From Lyophyllum atratum (taxonomy: Eukaryota; Basidiomycota; Agaricomycetes; Agaricales; Lyophyllaceae), in assembly GCA_014905825.1 (NCBI GenBank), contig JACGCN010000004.1, forward strand, positions 2,418,001 through 2,482,000: 64,000 nt of DNA, in the 5' to 3' direction. Positions 1 to 10,597 of the stretch are shown here, in pieces. Position 1 is the stretch's first letter, and each line of letters begins with the position of its first letter. The notes below the pieces were generated by a model, which was given only the letters and a program-made list of their open reading frames with translations, was not told the DNA's origin and did not search any database. Both the position numbers and the translations under genes were made by a program.

Positions 1-969
1 TAAGCATCTGTCCCGAGATGTTCTATTCCGCCTGTCCACCAAAGAGCCCATTTATCGTGACATCAGTTTCGCTGCTGGTGCATTTTCTAAATTAAAAGGT
101 GTGTTTGAGAAAGGGTGGTAGTTACGCACGAGATTCCAAATTGTCGTTAACAGTGATTCCCATGACCAGAAATGCAAGAGCGCTGGCGTTGTTCCGCTCA
201 AACACCGAAATGGTGTGAGAGACGACGGAGACCGCGGGTTAGCCTAGGGTAAATACATTGCTTCGAGCTTTGACGACCAACAAGGCTTTCGCTTTCGCCT
301 GGATGCGATGATTCTTGATCAACATCAAAAGTAAGTTGGCCGCGTATGGCTCAGGCTGCTGCGGGGACGCGAATTTCGCGGTACGCTGGTTCAGCTCCAC
401 CAGAAGGACGATGCCACGTAATTGATCGAATCGAATAGGATGGTGAGGATTCAGAGAGAGAACGAAAACGTCCAAAAAGTACAGGAGATAAACGTCCAAG
501 AAGAAGATTGACCCCAGGCATCCACCCTCGCAAAAGATGCTGATGAAGATACTTGGGAGGGACTGAAATCGAAACGGTCCAGGATCAATTTTGCCTGTGA
601 ATGCTTGATCCGAGGAGATACAGTTGTTGGTTGATCAGCTGATAGATAAGATCGCCGAATGATATTGAGGGTGACAAGGTGGCAACGCTTGGGCATCGCA
701 GTCACCAAAGGCCAGTCATGAATCCCGATGGTCTCGTCTGGGAAAGCTCGCGTCGATTCAGGGATAAGTCATATCCTCGACGCCGCCGGGATTCTGGGAT
801 AGCGTGATGAGAATCAGCGCATGGCGTGACGGTATGTGATATACAAGTATGGCTGAATTCTTCCTCATCTGTCTAACTATTCATACATTCGTAAAATAAA
901 ATCATCATCGTACAAGGTAGATATCTACTTTGGATGGATACCCCCAAGGAGGTCCAATTAAGCTGGCTT
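1..969. other. No assignable gene
   Basis: Short minus-strand open frames occur at about 239-708, but none shows a recognisable domain, a convincing start or clear splice sites. A 3' fragment of a gene cut by the window edge is possible, but I cannot support it. Confidence 0.3.
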
Positions 970-2493
970 TCATACACCTGAGTAGTCCAAGCTCGGCAGG
1001 ATAGGCAGCTTCAAGTCCAACCCTACCTCCCTGAGCAGTGCCACCTTCTCATTGAACGTCTCGTCCCTGACTTCGAGTGTTCCTTGCTCCCCGCACCACC
1101 CCGCCGGCGCGTTGGTCCAAGTCACAACCACCCTTTCCAACATCCTCAGAGGAGGGCTCACAGGGACAAATAATCGTCGTCCAAGAGCGAGAAGCACAGC
1201 ATCGTCATGTAAGGAAAACATCAGGACTCCCATTTCCTTCATTCCATCCCATAGAAAATCGCGCACGTCTTCTGGGATACCGTCCGTGATGGATAAGGAG
1301 GTGAGATTGGGGAGGAGGATGTCCTGCATGCCATCATAGCCGATTTCTCTGAGGAGTTTGGGATAATCATGGCATTCTGAAGCATGTAAGTTCAGTGTCT
1401 CGATGCTTGGGGTACCCCGGAGGAAGACCAGGAGTGAGTCAGAAGGGGCAGAGACGCGGGAAAGCGTGAGATGGCGGAGGGGAAATGGATGAGAGCGCTC
1501 CCGAAGGTCGATGAGTGCATAGGCGATCCTGCGATCTGCGGAAAAGTCCGCCGCGATGGATAGAGTATCCAAGCGTGGTAGACTAAAGGCTTGAAAAAGA
1601 GGTGCAAACCTACTCCCGGACGACCCCGAGAAACGGACGCTAAGGTAGATGAGATGAGGAAGCACGACAGGGATTCTGACATCCGGTGGATCCCAGTGTT
1701 CGGCATCGGTGTAGCGGTTGATGGACATTTCGCATTCTACGAGGCTCGTACATTCCATAAGCACAGAGCGTGCCCGGGTGGGGTGCAAACTTTCTGATTC
1801 GAAGAGCTTTAAGGAGGTAATTTGCGACCAGGGCACGTTGGACAACATGTGTCGGACAAAACTGGACATAGAGTAGGAATTGAGCGTGATTTTCTTCAGG
1901 CTGCGGCACCCAGAGAAGTCGATCTTCTTGCCTTTAACGAGACGGGATTCCCAGCTGTTATCGTGAACGTTATAGTTTGTCAACGCGATAGATTCAAGAC
2001 ATGCGAGATCATGGGGCTTTACGCTGAGCAGAGAGCGATACACTTCTGGCTGCGCGGAAATTTCGAGGTGCTGTATACGAGGAAGGAAGGGGACGAGGGC
2101 CGTCTCGATGATACGAGGGTTTTCGGAAAGTACCTCCAAGGTAGGAAAGTCGTATGACATGCTGAGAGGACGAACGCCCGCGTTCTTAGTCCAGTGGTGA
2201 ACAAAGGCATTGAGGGAACCAGGACGTAGTTTAGTGTTGTAGGATATCTCGAGAGATGTCCAGAGGCGTGTGATAGATGTGGCGAGCGCGCGCCATGCGG
2301 TGCAAACCCCCATTAACTGCAGAGGAGCAATGGTTATGGACGGACGAGTCGGTCGGTCAGGGATGCTGAGGATGAATATTTCCAGGAGAACATCGAGAGG
2401 CAACTCGCTGATGTTGTGGGTTGGTTCTTCGCAGGAAGGCGGTAGAGGAAGCGCCTTCGAGTCAGAAATAGCCTTGGAAAGGTTCAGAATCAA
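970..2493 (-). CDS. F-box protein with leucine-rich C-terminal region
   Basis: This frame of about 507 codons encodes a probable substrate adaptor of an SCF ubiquitin ligase. The F-box lies near residues 28-75: an ISELPLDVLLEIF core, then a GVCTAWRALA segment and an LWTSLEI end, the usual Agaricomycete pattern. The rest is leucine-rich with irregular LRR-like repeats, such as FPLRHLTLSRV and LPNLTSLSITDG. These F-box genes form large, fast-evolving families in mushrooms, and the target cannot be inferred. The frame has no ATG ahead of the F-box, so a short upstream exon is needed. One candidate starts at the ATG at 2598 with a GTATGT donor at 2524, but the implied intron is only 30 bases, so I did not extend the gene. 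The frame is otherwise uninterrupted. Confidence 0.8.
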   Translation of the reverse strand: MILNLSKAISDSKALPLPPSCEEPTHNISELPLDVLLEIFILSIPDRPTRPSITIAPLQLMGVCTAWRALATSITRLWTSLEISYNTKLRPGSLNAFVHHWTKNAGVRPLSMSYDFPTLEVLSENPRIIETALVPFLPRIQHLEISAQPEVYRSLLSVKPHDLACLESIALTNYNVHDNSWESRLVKGKKIDFSGCRSLKKITLNSYSMSSFVRHMLSNVPWSQITSLKLFESESLHPTRARSVLMECTSLVECEMSINRYTDAEHWDPPDVRIPVVLPHLIYLSVRFSGSSGSRFAPLFQAFSLPRLDTLSIAADFSADRRIAYALIDLRERSHPFPLRHLTLSRVSAPSDSLLVFLRGTPSIETLNLHASECHDYPKLLREIGYDGMQDILLPNLTSLSITDGIPEDVRDFLWDGMKEMGVLMFSLHDDAVLLALGRRLFVPVSPPLRMLERVVVTWTNAPAGWCGEQGTLEVRDETFNEKVALLREVGLDLKLPILPSLDYSGV

Positions 2494-2879
2494 ACTGCAT
2501 TGAAAACGGGGTTAGAAGACATACTTGTGGGGTTGAACACGGTGGCATGGTAGGCAAAGGATGGCTTTCCGAAGTGGGGCCGTATGAGCACTGGCCATTC
2601 GGTATCGAGCTATTTAAGCGTCCCGGCCAGGACACATGCATTGTCCAACGACTTCGCTGAATTTAATGATGGGCAAATGCTGGCCACATCCAAATAATCC
2701 GCTGACCAGTTCGACGAGCACCATTGTCCATTGTCCAATAGCTAAGCGTCGCGTTTATCCGAGAGGCGGGATAAATACATGTTCAACTCCAACCACATAC
2801 TAAATAAGGAAGCCCTCAACATACCTTGATGACCAGACAACCAGGTCTTGTAATTTCGTCGTCTGATCACGTATTCAGC
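2494..2879. other. Intergenic, possible F-box 5' exon
   Basis: Apart from the candidate first exon near 2525-2598, I see no coding or RNA gene signal. Confidence 0.4.
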
Positions 2880-2886
2880 ATTCAAA

Positions 2887-3916
2887 CCCAGTGAAAAGTC
2901 GGTCGGGCCGAATCGAGCGCAGACGAGCGCAAACGACCACGATAACAATCGTCCGAAACCGCTCGGTTGGACTCTCCCTGGCTCGAGATTCCGGCCATCT
3001 ATCCAGCCATATTGAGCATGATCAAGCTATATAGGTCTCTCCACATCGCTTCATTCTTGCTCGATATCTTTCAATTTTGTTCGATTACGATTTCGTTCAA
3101 TTTTGTTCAATCGAAATATATTGACTCCAATAAATACATGGGCAGGAATATACAACTACGATACGCATACATACGGACGGACCCTCAGCGCATCCGCCGT
3201 CCGTCACCCAATAAGTCCGCTACCCGCCATCTACCCCGATCGCGCTAGCCTGCCTGAATATGTACCCTTATCAATAAAACAAGATTAGATGGCACGAAAT
3301 CAAAATAAAACATCGACGTACGACGAATAGGGCGGCTTGAACACGCTAGATGCTTGGCTTGAGGTCCTACTTTTGCTTCTCAATCAGAGTGTGATCGATG
3401 GGATCGGCGATACGCACACACCAAAACGCCGTCGCGGTTCGCAAATGCTACCGAATTTTGATGGGCGGGCGGTTGCTGCTTGATCGCGGTCAGGCGGGAG
3501 GAGCCACGTAAGGTAAGAGCGACACCGATGGCAACTATATGCGGCGGACGGTGGGAGTGGAACGGGATCCCGAGAACATGGTGGTCGGGGGGAAAGAAAT
3601 GAAGAAGTCGGTTTGCGGCCTCCGTCAGTCTTATGTATTTCGCGCCAAGTTCGCTCTGAAACAAAAGCAAACAATGGCATTGAGGAAATATATCGTTGAG
3701 ATGGCATGGCCACGACGATAAAACGTTTGAGTCGGATGGATTTCACATGTCCAATTGACGAAGTAATGAAGTCATCTGGAGCTCACCACAATGGCTGAAC
3801 TTGACGACAAACCATTAGTGGGTTAGAACAAATGATTGTTTTTGGGTAGATTTGGCTCGATTGACTACCGTTTGGCTTGAATAAGCTCAATTCCGCCCGA
3901 CCGACTTTTCACTGGG
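2887..3916. mobile_element. Non-autonomous DNA transposon with 32-bp terminal inverted repeats
   Basis: The ends are inverted repeats of 32 bases matching at 30. They begin CCCAGTGAAAAGTCGGTCGG at the left and, on the other strand, at the right. The element is flanked by perfect 7-base direct repeats ATTCAAA at 2880-2886 and 3917-3923, as expected for a target-site duplication. The 1,030-base interior has no transposase-like frame, so it is non-autonomous. The superfamily is uncertain: CAGTG inside the end fits the hAT consensus, but hAT duplications are 8 bases. Confidence 0.75.
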
Positions 3917-3949
3917 ATTCAAAGGTCATCCTATGAATACCAGATCGCA

Positions 3950-4180
3950 CTATTCCCGAACTTTGAGAGACCTGCCTCGAGGAGCGACAATTATCTGGTA
4001 GCATGGCGCTTCGTTTGCAACCACTCACCATTCTGTTAAGTGCGGAGTCAACATGACAGGAAGGGAAGCGTCAAGGTCACGGTTTGTCCGGAACGTCCGG
4101 AGTTTGTGCATGTTGTCGTCAAGCGTTTTGTTCAACCCAATCTGCGATAGAATCTCAAAGCTACTCATCACAAGTCTCCC
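3950..4180 (-). pseudogene. Relic copy of an exon also found upstream of the kinase gene
   Basis: On the minus strand, 4126-4031 reads as an exon containing FRTNRDLDASLPVML and ending at a GTGAGT donor. It aligns with the sequence at about 7445-7345, which contains FRTNLNLGASLLVML and also ends at GTGAGT. Similarity continues into the following intron (CCATG...CCAGATA...TTGT in both). The copies flank the kinase gene, so this looks like the truncated 5' end of a tandem duplicate. The inverted-repeat element at 2887-3916 starts shortly beyond it. The encoded family is unknown. Confidence 0.5.
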
Positions 4181-4240
4181 GACGTGCAAATAACATGTAT
4201 TCGACACCCAGCCCCTATGCTTGCACTCAAATCACAAGAT

Positions 4241-6986
4241 TCAAGACAATTGGCCTTGTTCCCATTCCACCTTTGTATCGACATCCGACTTGGGAACGAG
4301 AACAGAAGATGCGAGCAAGTCTGATGCAGCGGCCAACGCTCGACCATCATGTGTGCCAGTCATTTCTAGCTGTTTCATGAGGCGATCAATCTCTCTTGAT
4401 TGCCCGCGTATCCGTTCGAGGAGACGCTCGCGTTTCCTGTGCATAAATCAATATCGTCATCAATTCAATCGGGTGTTGAGACTTACGAAGGTGCCCTAGG
4501 CGTATTTTGTGCAGGGATTGTGCATTCGCGTCCACTGTTCAAGCACCGTTGGCATGGTCCAGTATCACTTGTGGATGTACATTTCGTCTTCAACTCGCGG
4601 CATCGAGCGCAGGCCCTAGCCATACTAAAGTGACAGTATCAACTAGGTTTCATGGAAAAACGTTAATGCTTGGAACTCACCGCTTGGCCTTCGCAGTACC
4701 ATTCTCCATAGTCCCAGAATCCATGGTTGCCGAATGGAATCTAACGCCTAAGCGCAGTGAGTCATCATCTGACTCCAGAGGAAGCAATTCGCTCGCGCTC
4801 TTTCGAAGCCCCAGACTATAATTCCCGTTCAATGCGCTCGGGAATGGAGGCCACTCGCCCGTCCCATCACTGAGTGTCAACATATCCCAGTCGTATGCGT
4901 TACTAGCCGAGGGTTCATCCAAACCGCCCATCTCCACCTTGATGGGTGGTTGTTGCTCCCCGCGAGTATGTGCTTTCAGTTGCACCCGAAGCGATTCAAT
5001 TTGTGTTTGTTGCTCACGGATGATGTCGAGAAGATCGTCGCGTTCCCTGCTGGTCAATTGATAAATGTCAACTTCGATTGTGTGGTACAACTTACAGAGA
5101 TGTTCCATACTTCAAGGTGTTTGTAATATTTGTCAAACACTCATGCCCGCCCAGCAAGCACTGTGCGCATGGGCCATTATCATTTCTAGATTCACATTTA
5201 CAACCTAGGTCCTCGCATCGAATACAGGCACTGCAGGAACGGGATCGGTCAGATAGCATCTAAATCGGCAACCATAGCCAGCGAACTTACGCTGTGGCAC
5301 TAGGAGTATCCCTCACGTCTAACATCACGACTTCTTCTTCATTCACAGAGCGACTCGCGATCTCTGTCTGAAATAGAGACTGACTCATAAACCCAGCATC
5401 CTCTCCCATTACTGGTGTCGTGATCTGCCGAGGAGGTGGGAAGCCTCCGAACAAGTCGTGGTCTATATAGCTGGAATCAACTGCGTATGTTGGAAGTGTG
5501 TCCACTTGTGAGAACGCACCTTCCGTTATCGAGAGTAACTCAACGAGAGCACCGTTCGGAAGTAAGCATCTAAACTGCTCCAAGGACGTCACTAAATTGA
5601 TCGGCTGGGTCATCCTTCGCCTGAACTTTGAAGGAGACAGAACACCGTCACTGGCGCTCAAATGATACATGAAAGTCCTGTGGGTGTTGGGAAGGATGAA
5701 TCAAGCGCTGAAGCACTTGGTCCATCGTGGGTCGATGGGTGGGCGTTTCCTTCCAACAATCTTGCATAAGTGCCCAGACGTCCTCTGTCAAACCCCAAAT
5801 GCTCCATGATGGACTTGATTCATGAGGCCGCTCAGGCCGAGCACCGCGCATGACTTGAAGGATGACCGCCGTATCACGCAGTTTATAGAATGGAACGTCC
5901 CCAGTGAAAATCTTTGAAATAGTATAGCACGAGAACCAAACTTGATGTATAGGAACGCACCTCGTAGCAGACGCATGACCATGCGTAGACATCGCTGGCT
6001 TTCGTGTTCTTGACGAAGTCGTCAGTCTCTGTATCAAAAAGTTCAGGTGCCTGCCATCTGACAGATCCGCCTTTGGAGGCTGCAGACGAGTGCGATGTCC
6101 ATGAAGGTATCTGTGAGTCAGAGACTGAGGAGATACCGAAGTCCGCGAGACGCGCTCTTCCTCTTCCGTCAATCAAAATGTTTCCCTAGTCATGTACTTG
6201 AGAGACGAGATATGTGGAAGTAAGCTCGTGATAGCTACACTTTTCAAATCTCCGTGGATGATTCCGCTTTTATCTAAGTATGAGAGGCCTCGCGCTACGT
6301 CGATAGCCTGGATGACACCGCCATGAGTTATGGTGGTTTATAGACATAGCATTACATACAAATTGAACACGAGGACCGCTCGGTCGTTGTTTCAGATAAT
6401 GCTCGATATCTCCTTCTTCCATCCAAGGAGAGACAAGGCAAAATCGGCGACGGAAGCGGTGTAGTCCATATATAGGAAGAACATTAGGATGAGATAACTG
6501 TCCCCACAGTATAGCCTCCTTCGCGAAACCCTGAGAGAAGAAAAAGACGTGATTCATACTCGATACATGCGATACCAGTATGCATATCGACTGACCCTGA
6601 GGAAGTGTTCGTCTTTGGTGTCTTGGTAAACGCGTAGCGCCTTCAGACACACTTTCTGTCCATTGAAATTGGCCTTGTAGATATCAGCGAACCCGCCAAA
6701 CGTTACGGGATCCTCGTTGTCAGCCACAATGCCCTTCAGCTCGTAACACATAGGATAACGTCCGGAAGTCGCAGCCAGCCTCTGTGTCGCAACGATGAGA
6801 CTGCGTCGGAACCAAATATCGAGGTCTGGCGTGTCTAGCAGCTGTACGTACATGTGAGCAGATGGATATCGAGCTAAGGCAAGGGAACCCACCCATTGGA
6901 AGAGATCTAATAATTTTTGTGCGTTATCATTCTGACACCCCACCAGTTCCTTGTATAAATCCACCTCCCGGAAAACAATCGTGAGT
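4241..6986 (-). CDS. Protein kinase fused to two tandem Zn(II)2Cys6 zinc clusters
   Basis: A kinase domain of the tyrosine-kinase-like type leads through canonical introns into two fungal binuclear zinc clusters. Kinase features in order are the glycine loop GGFADIYKA and lysine VCLKAL (about 6690-6640), the helix C exon (about 6530-6360), catalytic loop HGDLKSGN (split by an intron near 6245-6190), DFG (near 6140) and the APE segment (near 6050). A 43-base intron (5668-5626) joins QDFH to a linker. A second intron (5290-5231) leads to cluster 1 at 5230-5096, spacing CX2CX6CX8CX2CX6C, then a coiled coil. Cluster 2 at 4624-4487 has identical spacing and its own coiled coil, ending at 4241. All junctions keep frame. 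The start codon lies in an unassigned upstream exon. The alternative is a kinase ending at 5648 plus a separate zinc-cluster gene starting at the ATG at 5670, but those would overlap on one strand. Confidence 0.75.
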
Positions 6987-7344
6987 CTAGAAATAATGCT
7001 ACTGACTGCAGCGCTGTGACCAGCACCTGCGTCAGAAGGACTAGAGGTGAGCTGTGAGCTCTCCGACTAGGACCACAGGTTGTCGATACGCACCTCATAC
7101 GTCGTATCGGGACGACAACCGCCCCTCGAGGTCTTTATTCGCCAAGGATCAAATTAGAAACGCGTCAGCAAGGCCGCGCTGGGCGAGGGCAGAGGGTTGT
7201 CGATAAGCGCCAGCGGTCAGCAGCCGTCCATTCTATGACATGTCATTTCCCAGGACTCCTTCAAAGCTTCACTGTCAATCATATAGATATGACTTGAGCT
7301 ACAAGTATCTGGAAATATCATGGTGCCGCGTTCTTTACAACAAC

Positions 7345-7450
7345 TCACCGTCTCGTTGAATTGTGGATCTAACATGACAAGAAGGGAAGCGCCGAGGTTC
7401 AAGTTCGTCCGGAATGCCCCGGGCCGAAGGTTGTGCGTGTTGTTCTCGAG
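7345..7450 (-). other. Exon-like copy of the duplicated segment near 4031-4126
   Basis: The minus strand reads from a CTTATCTTAG acceptor through ANIFLENNTHNLRPGAFR to a GTGAGT donor, then an intron homologous to that after the partner copy. It could be a 5' exon of the kinase gene or of another gene. The rest of 6987-8095 shows no further supportable gene, only a short TAAGA repeat near 7464-7480. Confidence 0.4.
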
Positions 7451-8095
7451 AAAGATGTTAGCCTAAGATAAGATAAGATAACATTTATGGGAAATTACTC
7501 TGGTGTTCAAGTTGGTGTTTGACTCCTTGGACAACGACTTGACAACGACCTCTGGCTCAATACGCATCCCCACCATAATACATGTGGCGGCTTCCAGCCA
7601 TATTTTGGTCCTTACGAGATTCCTTTATTGACCTTGAGCCCCCACTGTCTAGACTATATCCTACAGGGTTGAAGCTTTGAGGCCCGCTCACAATTTCTTC
7701 AAGCGCTGAGCCGTGATAGCCAGGAAACGAAATAGCGCCTTTGTATGTCACCAATCAATTCCATCGATGTCGTGATTTAATCATCAGCAGATTTCCAATC
7801 TCTTACCTCACCTAAATGCATGCCAGAGGTCCTAGGCAAACACCCGCATCGCCCACTTGGTATCATTTGGGAAACAGGCTAATAGTCTTCCTGAGGAGAC
7901 ACTCAAAGTTATCGCTCAAACTAGACCATACTTCAATCTATTCACCAACACGACTGCCTTACCGTTCCGAACAGGGCACGACTAAGCTATTTCGGTCGTG
8001 TTACACAGCGGATGGTGAGCGAGAAGCTCTAAAATGGACAGAAGGTACTATTGACGTGTCGTCTCATACAGAATACTACTGGCTGTGATGAACTC

Positions 8096-8986
8096 TTATC
8101 GAAATACCGATCGCATGTACTCCACGTACTCCTCGTCACTCTTCGACTCATACCTCGCCTTCGTAAACTCCTTCGTATCATCCCCCAACAACGGATACCT
8201 CAGCCTATCCGTTCCATCCGTCGCCGCCTCGAACACCACCTTAGCCACATCTTCTGCGCGAATGCTCATCCGCGAGAATACCTTTCCCAATATCGCTGAC
8301 GTCTTCTCAACATAGGGCTTGTAAGACTCAGGCGTCTCACCCCCGAGCCCAAGCGAGGCGTTCGCAGCAAAGTTCGTCGCCGTGACACCGCCGTAAGGAA
8401 TAAGGCTTTTGACGAAGATATCCTGCGAGGCAAGCTCAAACGCCAGCGCCTCCGTGAAGCCCTCCAGGGCGAATTTGCTCGCGCAGTAAATGGACATCAT
8501 GGGGACGGCATGGATACCCGCGCCAGAGCTGACATTGATGATGCCCCCACCGTTGTTGGCTCGGAAGTGTGGCAGAATCGCGCGTGTCACGTCCATGAGG
8601 CCTACAAATGAAATCAACTGTGAGACGACGAAAAGATGCGCTCGCGGAGTATACGTGCCGAATAGATTCACGTCAAACTGTGCTTGGATCTGCTCGCGGG
8701 AGATCGCCTCGAACACGCCGTTCTGTCCATATCCCGCGTTGTTGAGCAGGAGATCGATCTTTCGGAACTTGGTGATTGCTGCGTTGATTGCGGGCTCGAT
8801 GGAGCTCAAGCCTTGTAAGTCGAGGCGTAAGACGAGTACTCGAGTGGGGTCGAGTGATTTAAGCTCTGTGTCCTTGTCGGGGGAGCGCATGGTCGCGACG
8901 ACGTTCCATCCCCGTTCGAAAAAGAGCTTCGCAGAGGCCAATCCGATGCCTGAGCTTGCTCCGGTGATGAATACAGTTTGCGCCAT
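8096..8986 (-). CDS. Short-chain dehydrogenase/reductase, copy 1
   Basis: A classical SDR predicted to use NAD(P)(H); the substrate is not evident. It shows the cofactor motif TGASSGIG near residues 7-14, the structural motif NNAG, the catalytic serine strand NVSSGAG, and the catalytic pair YCASK. Paralogues at 9315-10214 and 10598-11488 have an intron immediately after the LFG codons. Here the same position carries 57 bases (8658-8602) with a GC donor (GCACGT) and a TAG acceptor, and this segment has no stop. Splicing gives about 277 residues, like the other copies; retention gives 296 with an insertion after LFG. It is the copy furthest downstream in a head-to-tail minus-strand array. The upstream 18-base element seen in the other copies is not clear here. 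Confidence 0.9.
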   Translation of the reverse strand: MAQTVFITGASSGIGLASAKLFFERGWNVVATMRSPDKDTELKSLDPTRVLVLRLDLQGLSSIEPAINAAITKFRKIDLLLNNAGYGQNGVFEAISREQIQAQFDVNLFGTYTPRAHLFVVSQLISFVGLMDVTRAILPHFRANNGGGIINVSSGAGIHAVPMMSIYCASKFALEGFTEALAFELASQDIFVKSLIPYGGVTATNFAANASLGLGGETPESYKPYVEKTSAILGKVFSRMSIRAEDVAKVVFEAATDGTDRLRYPLLGDDTKEFTKARYESKSDEEYVEYMRSVFR

Positions 8987-9314
8987 CAGGATGATCCTAG
9001 GGCACCGAAAAGAATTTCCGAAATACCTCAGTGGGACGAGGAGGGCGCCTGAGTCTTGGCGGGATATCTGTGCTGATACACCCCTAACTACTTATATCGT
9101 TGCTTCTCTGCTTCTCCCCAGTTGATTTGTCATGCGGTACGAGGTAGGTGATGAGGAGCTTGACATGACAGTCAAGCATGTTTGGCAGGTCACGAACGCA
9201 CGTCTGACATCCTGCTCACTGCTATGATAGGGCGGGCCAACTGTGTGGCACCGGCTTATTGTCCTTCTGATGCCAAAGATGTATCATCTTCATACTAGAA
9301 CGATGTACAGACTC

Positions 9315-10214
9315 TCATCGAAATACTGAGCGGATATACTCGACATAATCCTCGTCAGTCTTCGACTCATACCTCGCCTTCACAAAACCCTTCGTAGCAA
9401 TCCCCTGCAACGGATACCTCAACCTATCCCTCCCATCCGTCGCCGCCTCAAACACCACCTCAGCCACATCCCCAGCGCGAATGCTCACCTCCGACAAAGT
9501 CTCATAAAACCTCGCCGTCGTCTTCTCAATGTACCTCTTATAACCTTCAGGCGTCTCGTCACTGAGGAACCCCACATGAGCGGACCTGGAGCCGGCTGCG
9601 AAGTTCGTCGAAATGACGGCTCCATGGGGGATGACACTCTTGACGAAGATGTTCTGGGACGCGAGTTCAAACGCGAGGGATTCGGTGAACCCCTCCAGCG
9701 CGAATTTGCTCGCGGTGTAGACGGAGAGCATGGGGAGTCCGTAGAATGCGCAGCCAGAGCTGATGTTGATTATGCCTCCACCGCCGTGTGCACGGAAATG
9801 GGGCAGTATGGCGCGCGTAACATCCATAACACCTGAAATTCAACGTCAGAATAAGCAAATGATGGTAAGGTGTCTGTTGTACGCACCGAAGAGATTGACA
9901 TCGAACTGTTCCTGCACCTGCTCCCGCGTGATAGACTCGAAGATTCCATTCTGACCATAGCCGGCGTTATTCAGCAGAAGGTTGATCCTCTGGAACTTCT
10001 GAATGGCAGCGTCGATTGCAGGCGCGATAGAGCTCCGGTCCTGCACATCGAGGCGCAGGACGAGCATGCGAGTGGGGTCGAGGTTCGTAAGCTCTGTGTC
10101 TTTCTCGGGAGAACGCATGGTGGCAACAACGTTCCAGCCCTTCTCGAAGAAGAGCTTTGCGGTGGCCAGGCCGATTCCTGAGCTAGCTCCGGTAATGAAG
10201 ATGGTTTGCGCCAT
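9315..10214 (-). CDS. Short-chain dehydrogenase/reductase, copy 2
   Basis: Two exons, 10214-9887 and 9832-9315, joined across a GTGCGT...TTTCAG intron placed directly after LFG. The predicted protein is 281 residues. Motifs are TGASSGIG (cofactor), NNAGYGQ, the serine strand ISSG and the active-site YTASK. The 3' end encodes the conserved tail RYPLQGIATKGF followed by an acidic YE-rich end, shared with the other copies. The start at MAQTIF matches all paralogues. A conserved 17-18 base element lies about 250 bases upstream. Enzyme activity is inferred from intact motifs; the substrate is unknown. Confidence 0.92.
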
Positions 10215-10463
10215 AGCAAGGAATCGAGTAAGCCTGTGTGGAGGGGGAAGTCAGGACGCGAATGAACTTCGTAGACTGTAAATCTGGTGTACCTGTGAGA
10301 TGGAAAGTCAAGGCGATGGTAGGGCAGGTCATACGTTGTTCATTTTTGTGGAATATGTACCAGCGCGCTGCACCTGCCGAATCAGATCGTCATGCTGCAC
10401 GGCATGGGCACGAATAAGGTTATTTCCAGGGCGACTCTACGTCACCACATCACTCAGCTACAC

Positions 10464-10480
10464 GGCTGGCTTACGCGTAC
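10464..10480 (-). promoter_or_regulatory. Conserved SDR upstream element, copy 2
   Basis: Minus strand reads GTACGCGTAAGCCAGCC, about 250 bases ahead of the ATG at 10214. The same element sits at nearly the same distance ahead of three other copies. A second shared stretch, GTGCAGCATGACGAT, lies between it and the gene (near 10388-10402). Confidence 0.5.
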
Positions 10481-10597
10481 GCTGACGACGTTGGACAAGG
10501 CGGCCAGTAGTGACCGTCCGCTTTCGGCAACAGGGCAGAGGGTCCTGTCATGGTGACATTCTCGTACAGAATACTATGTATTGGCTTTAATCAAAAC

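Noticed and set aside
3380..3746. Minus-strand open frames of 96-120 codons
   Set aside because: They lie wholly inside the inverted-repeat DNA element, have no domain signal and low-quality composition for a gene.
5648..5700. Kinase gene ending at the stop at 5648
   Set aside because: Possible, but it would leave the zinc-cluster frame starting at an overlapping ATG on the same strand. The 43-base GT-AG intron gives one continuous frame, so I preferred the fusion and flagged the alternative.
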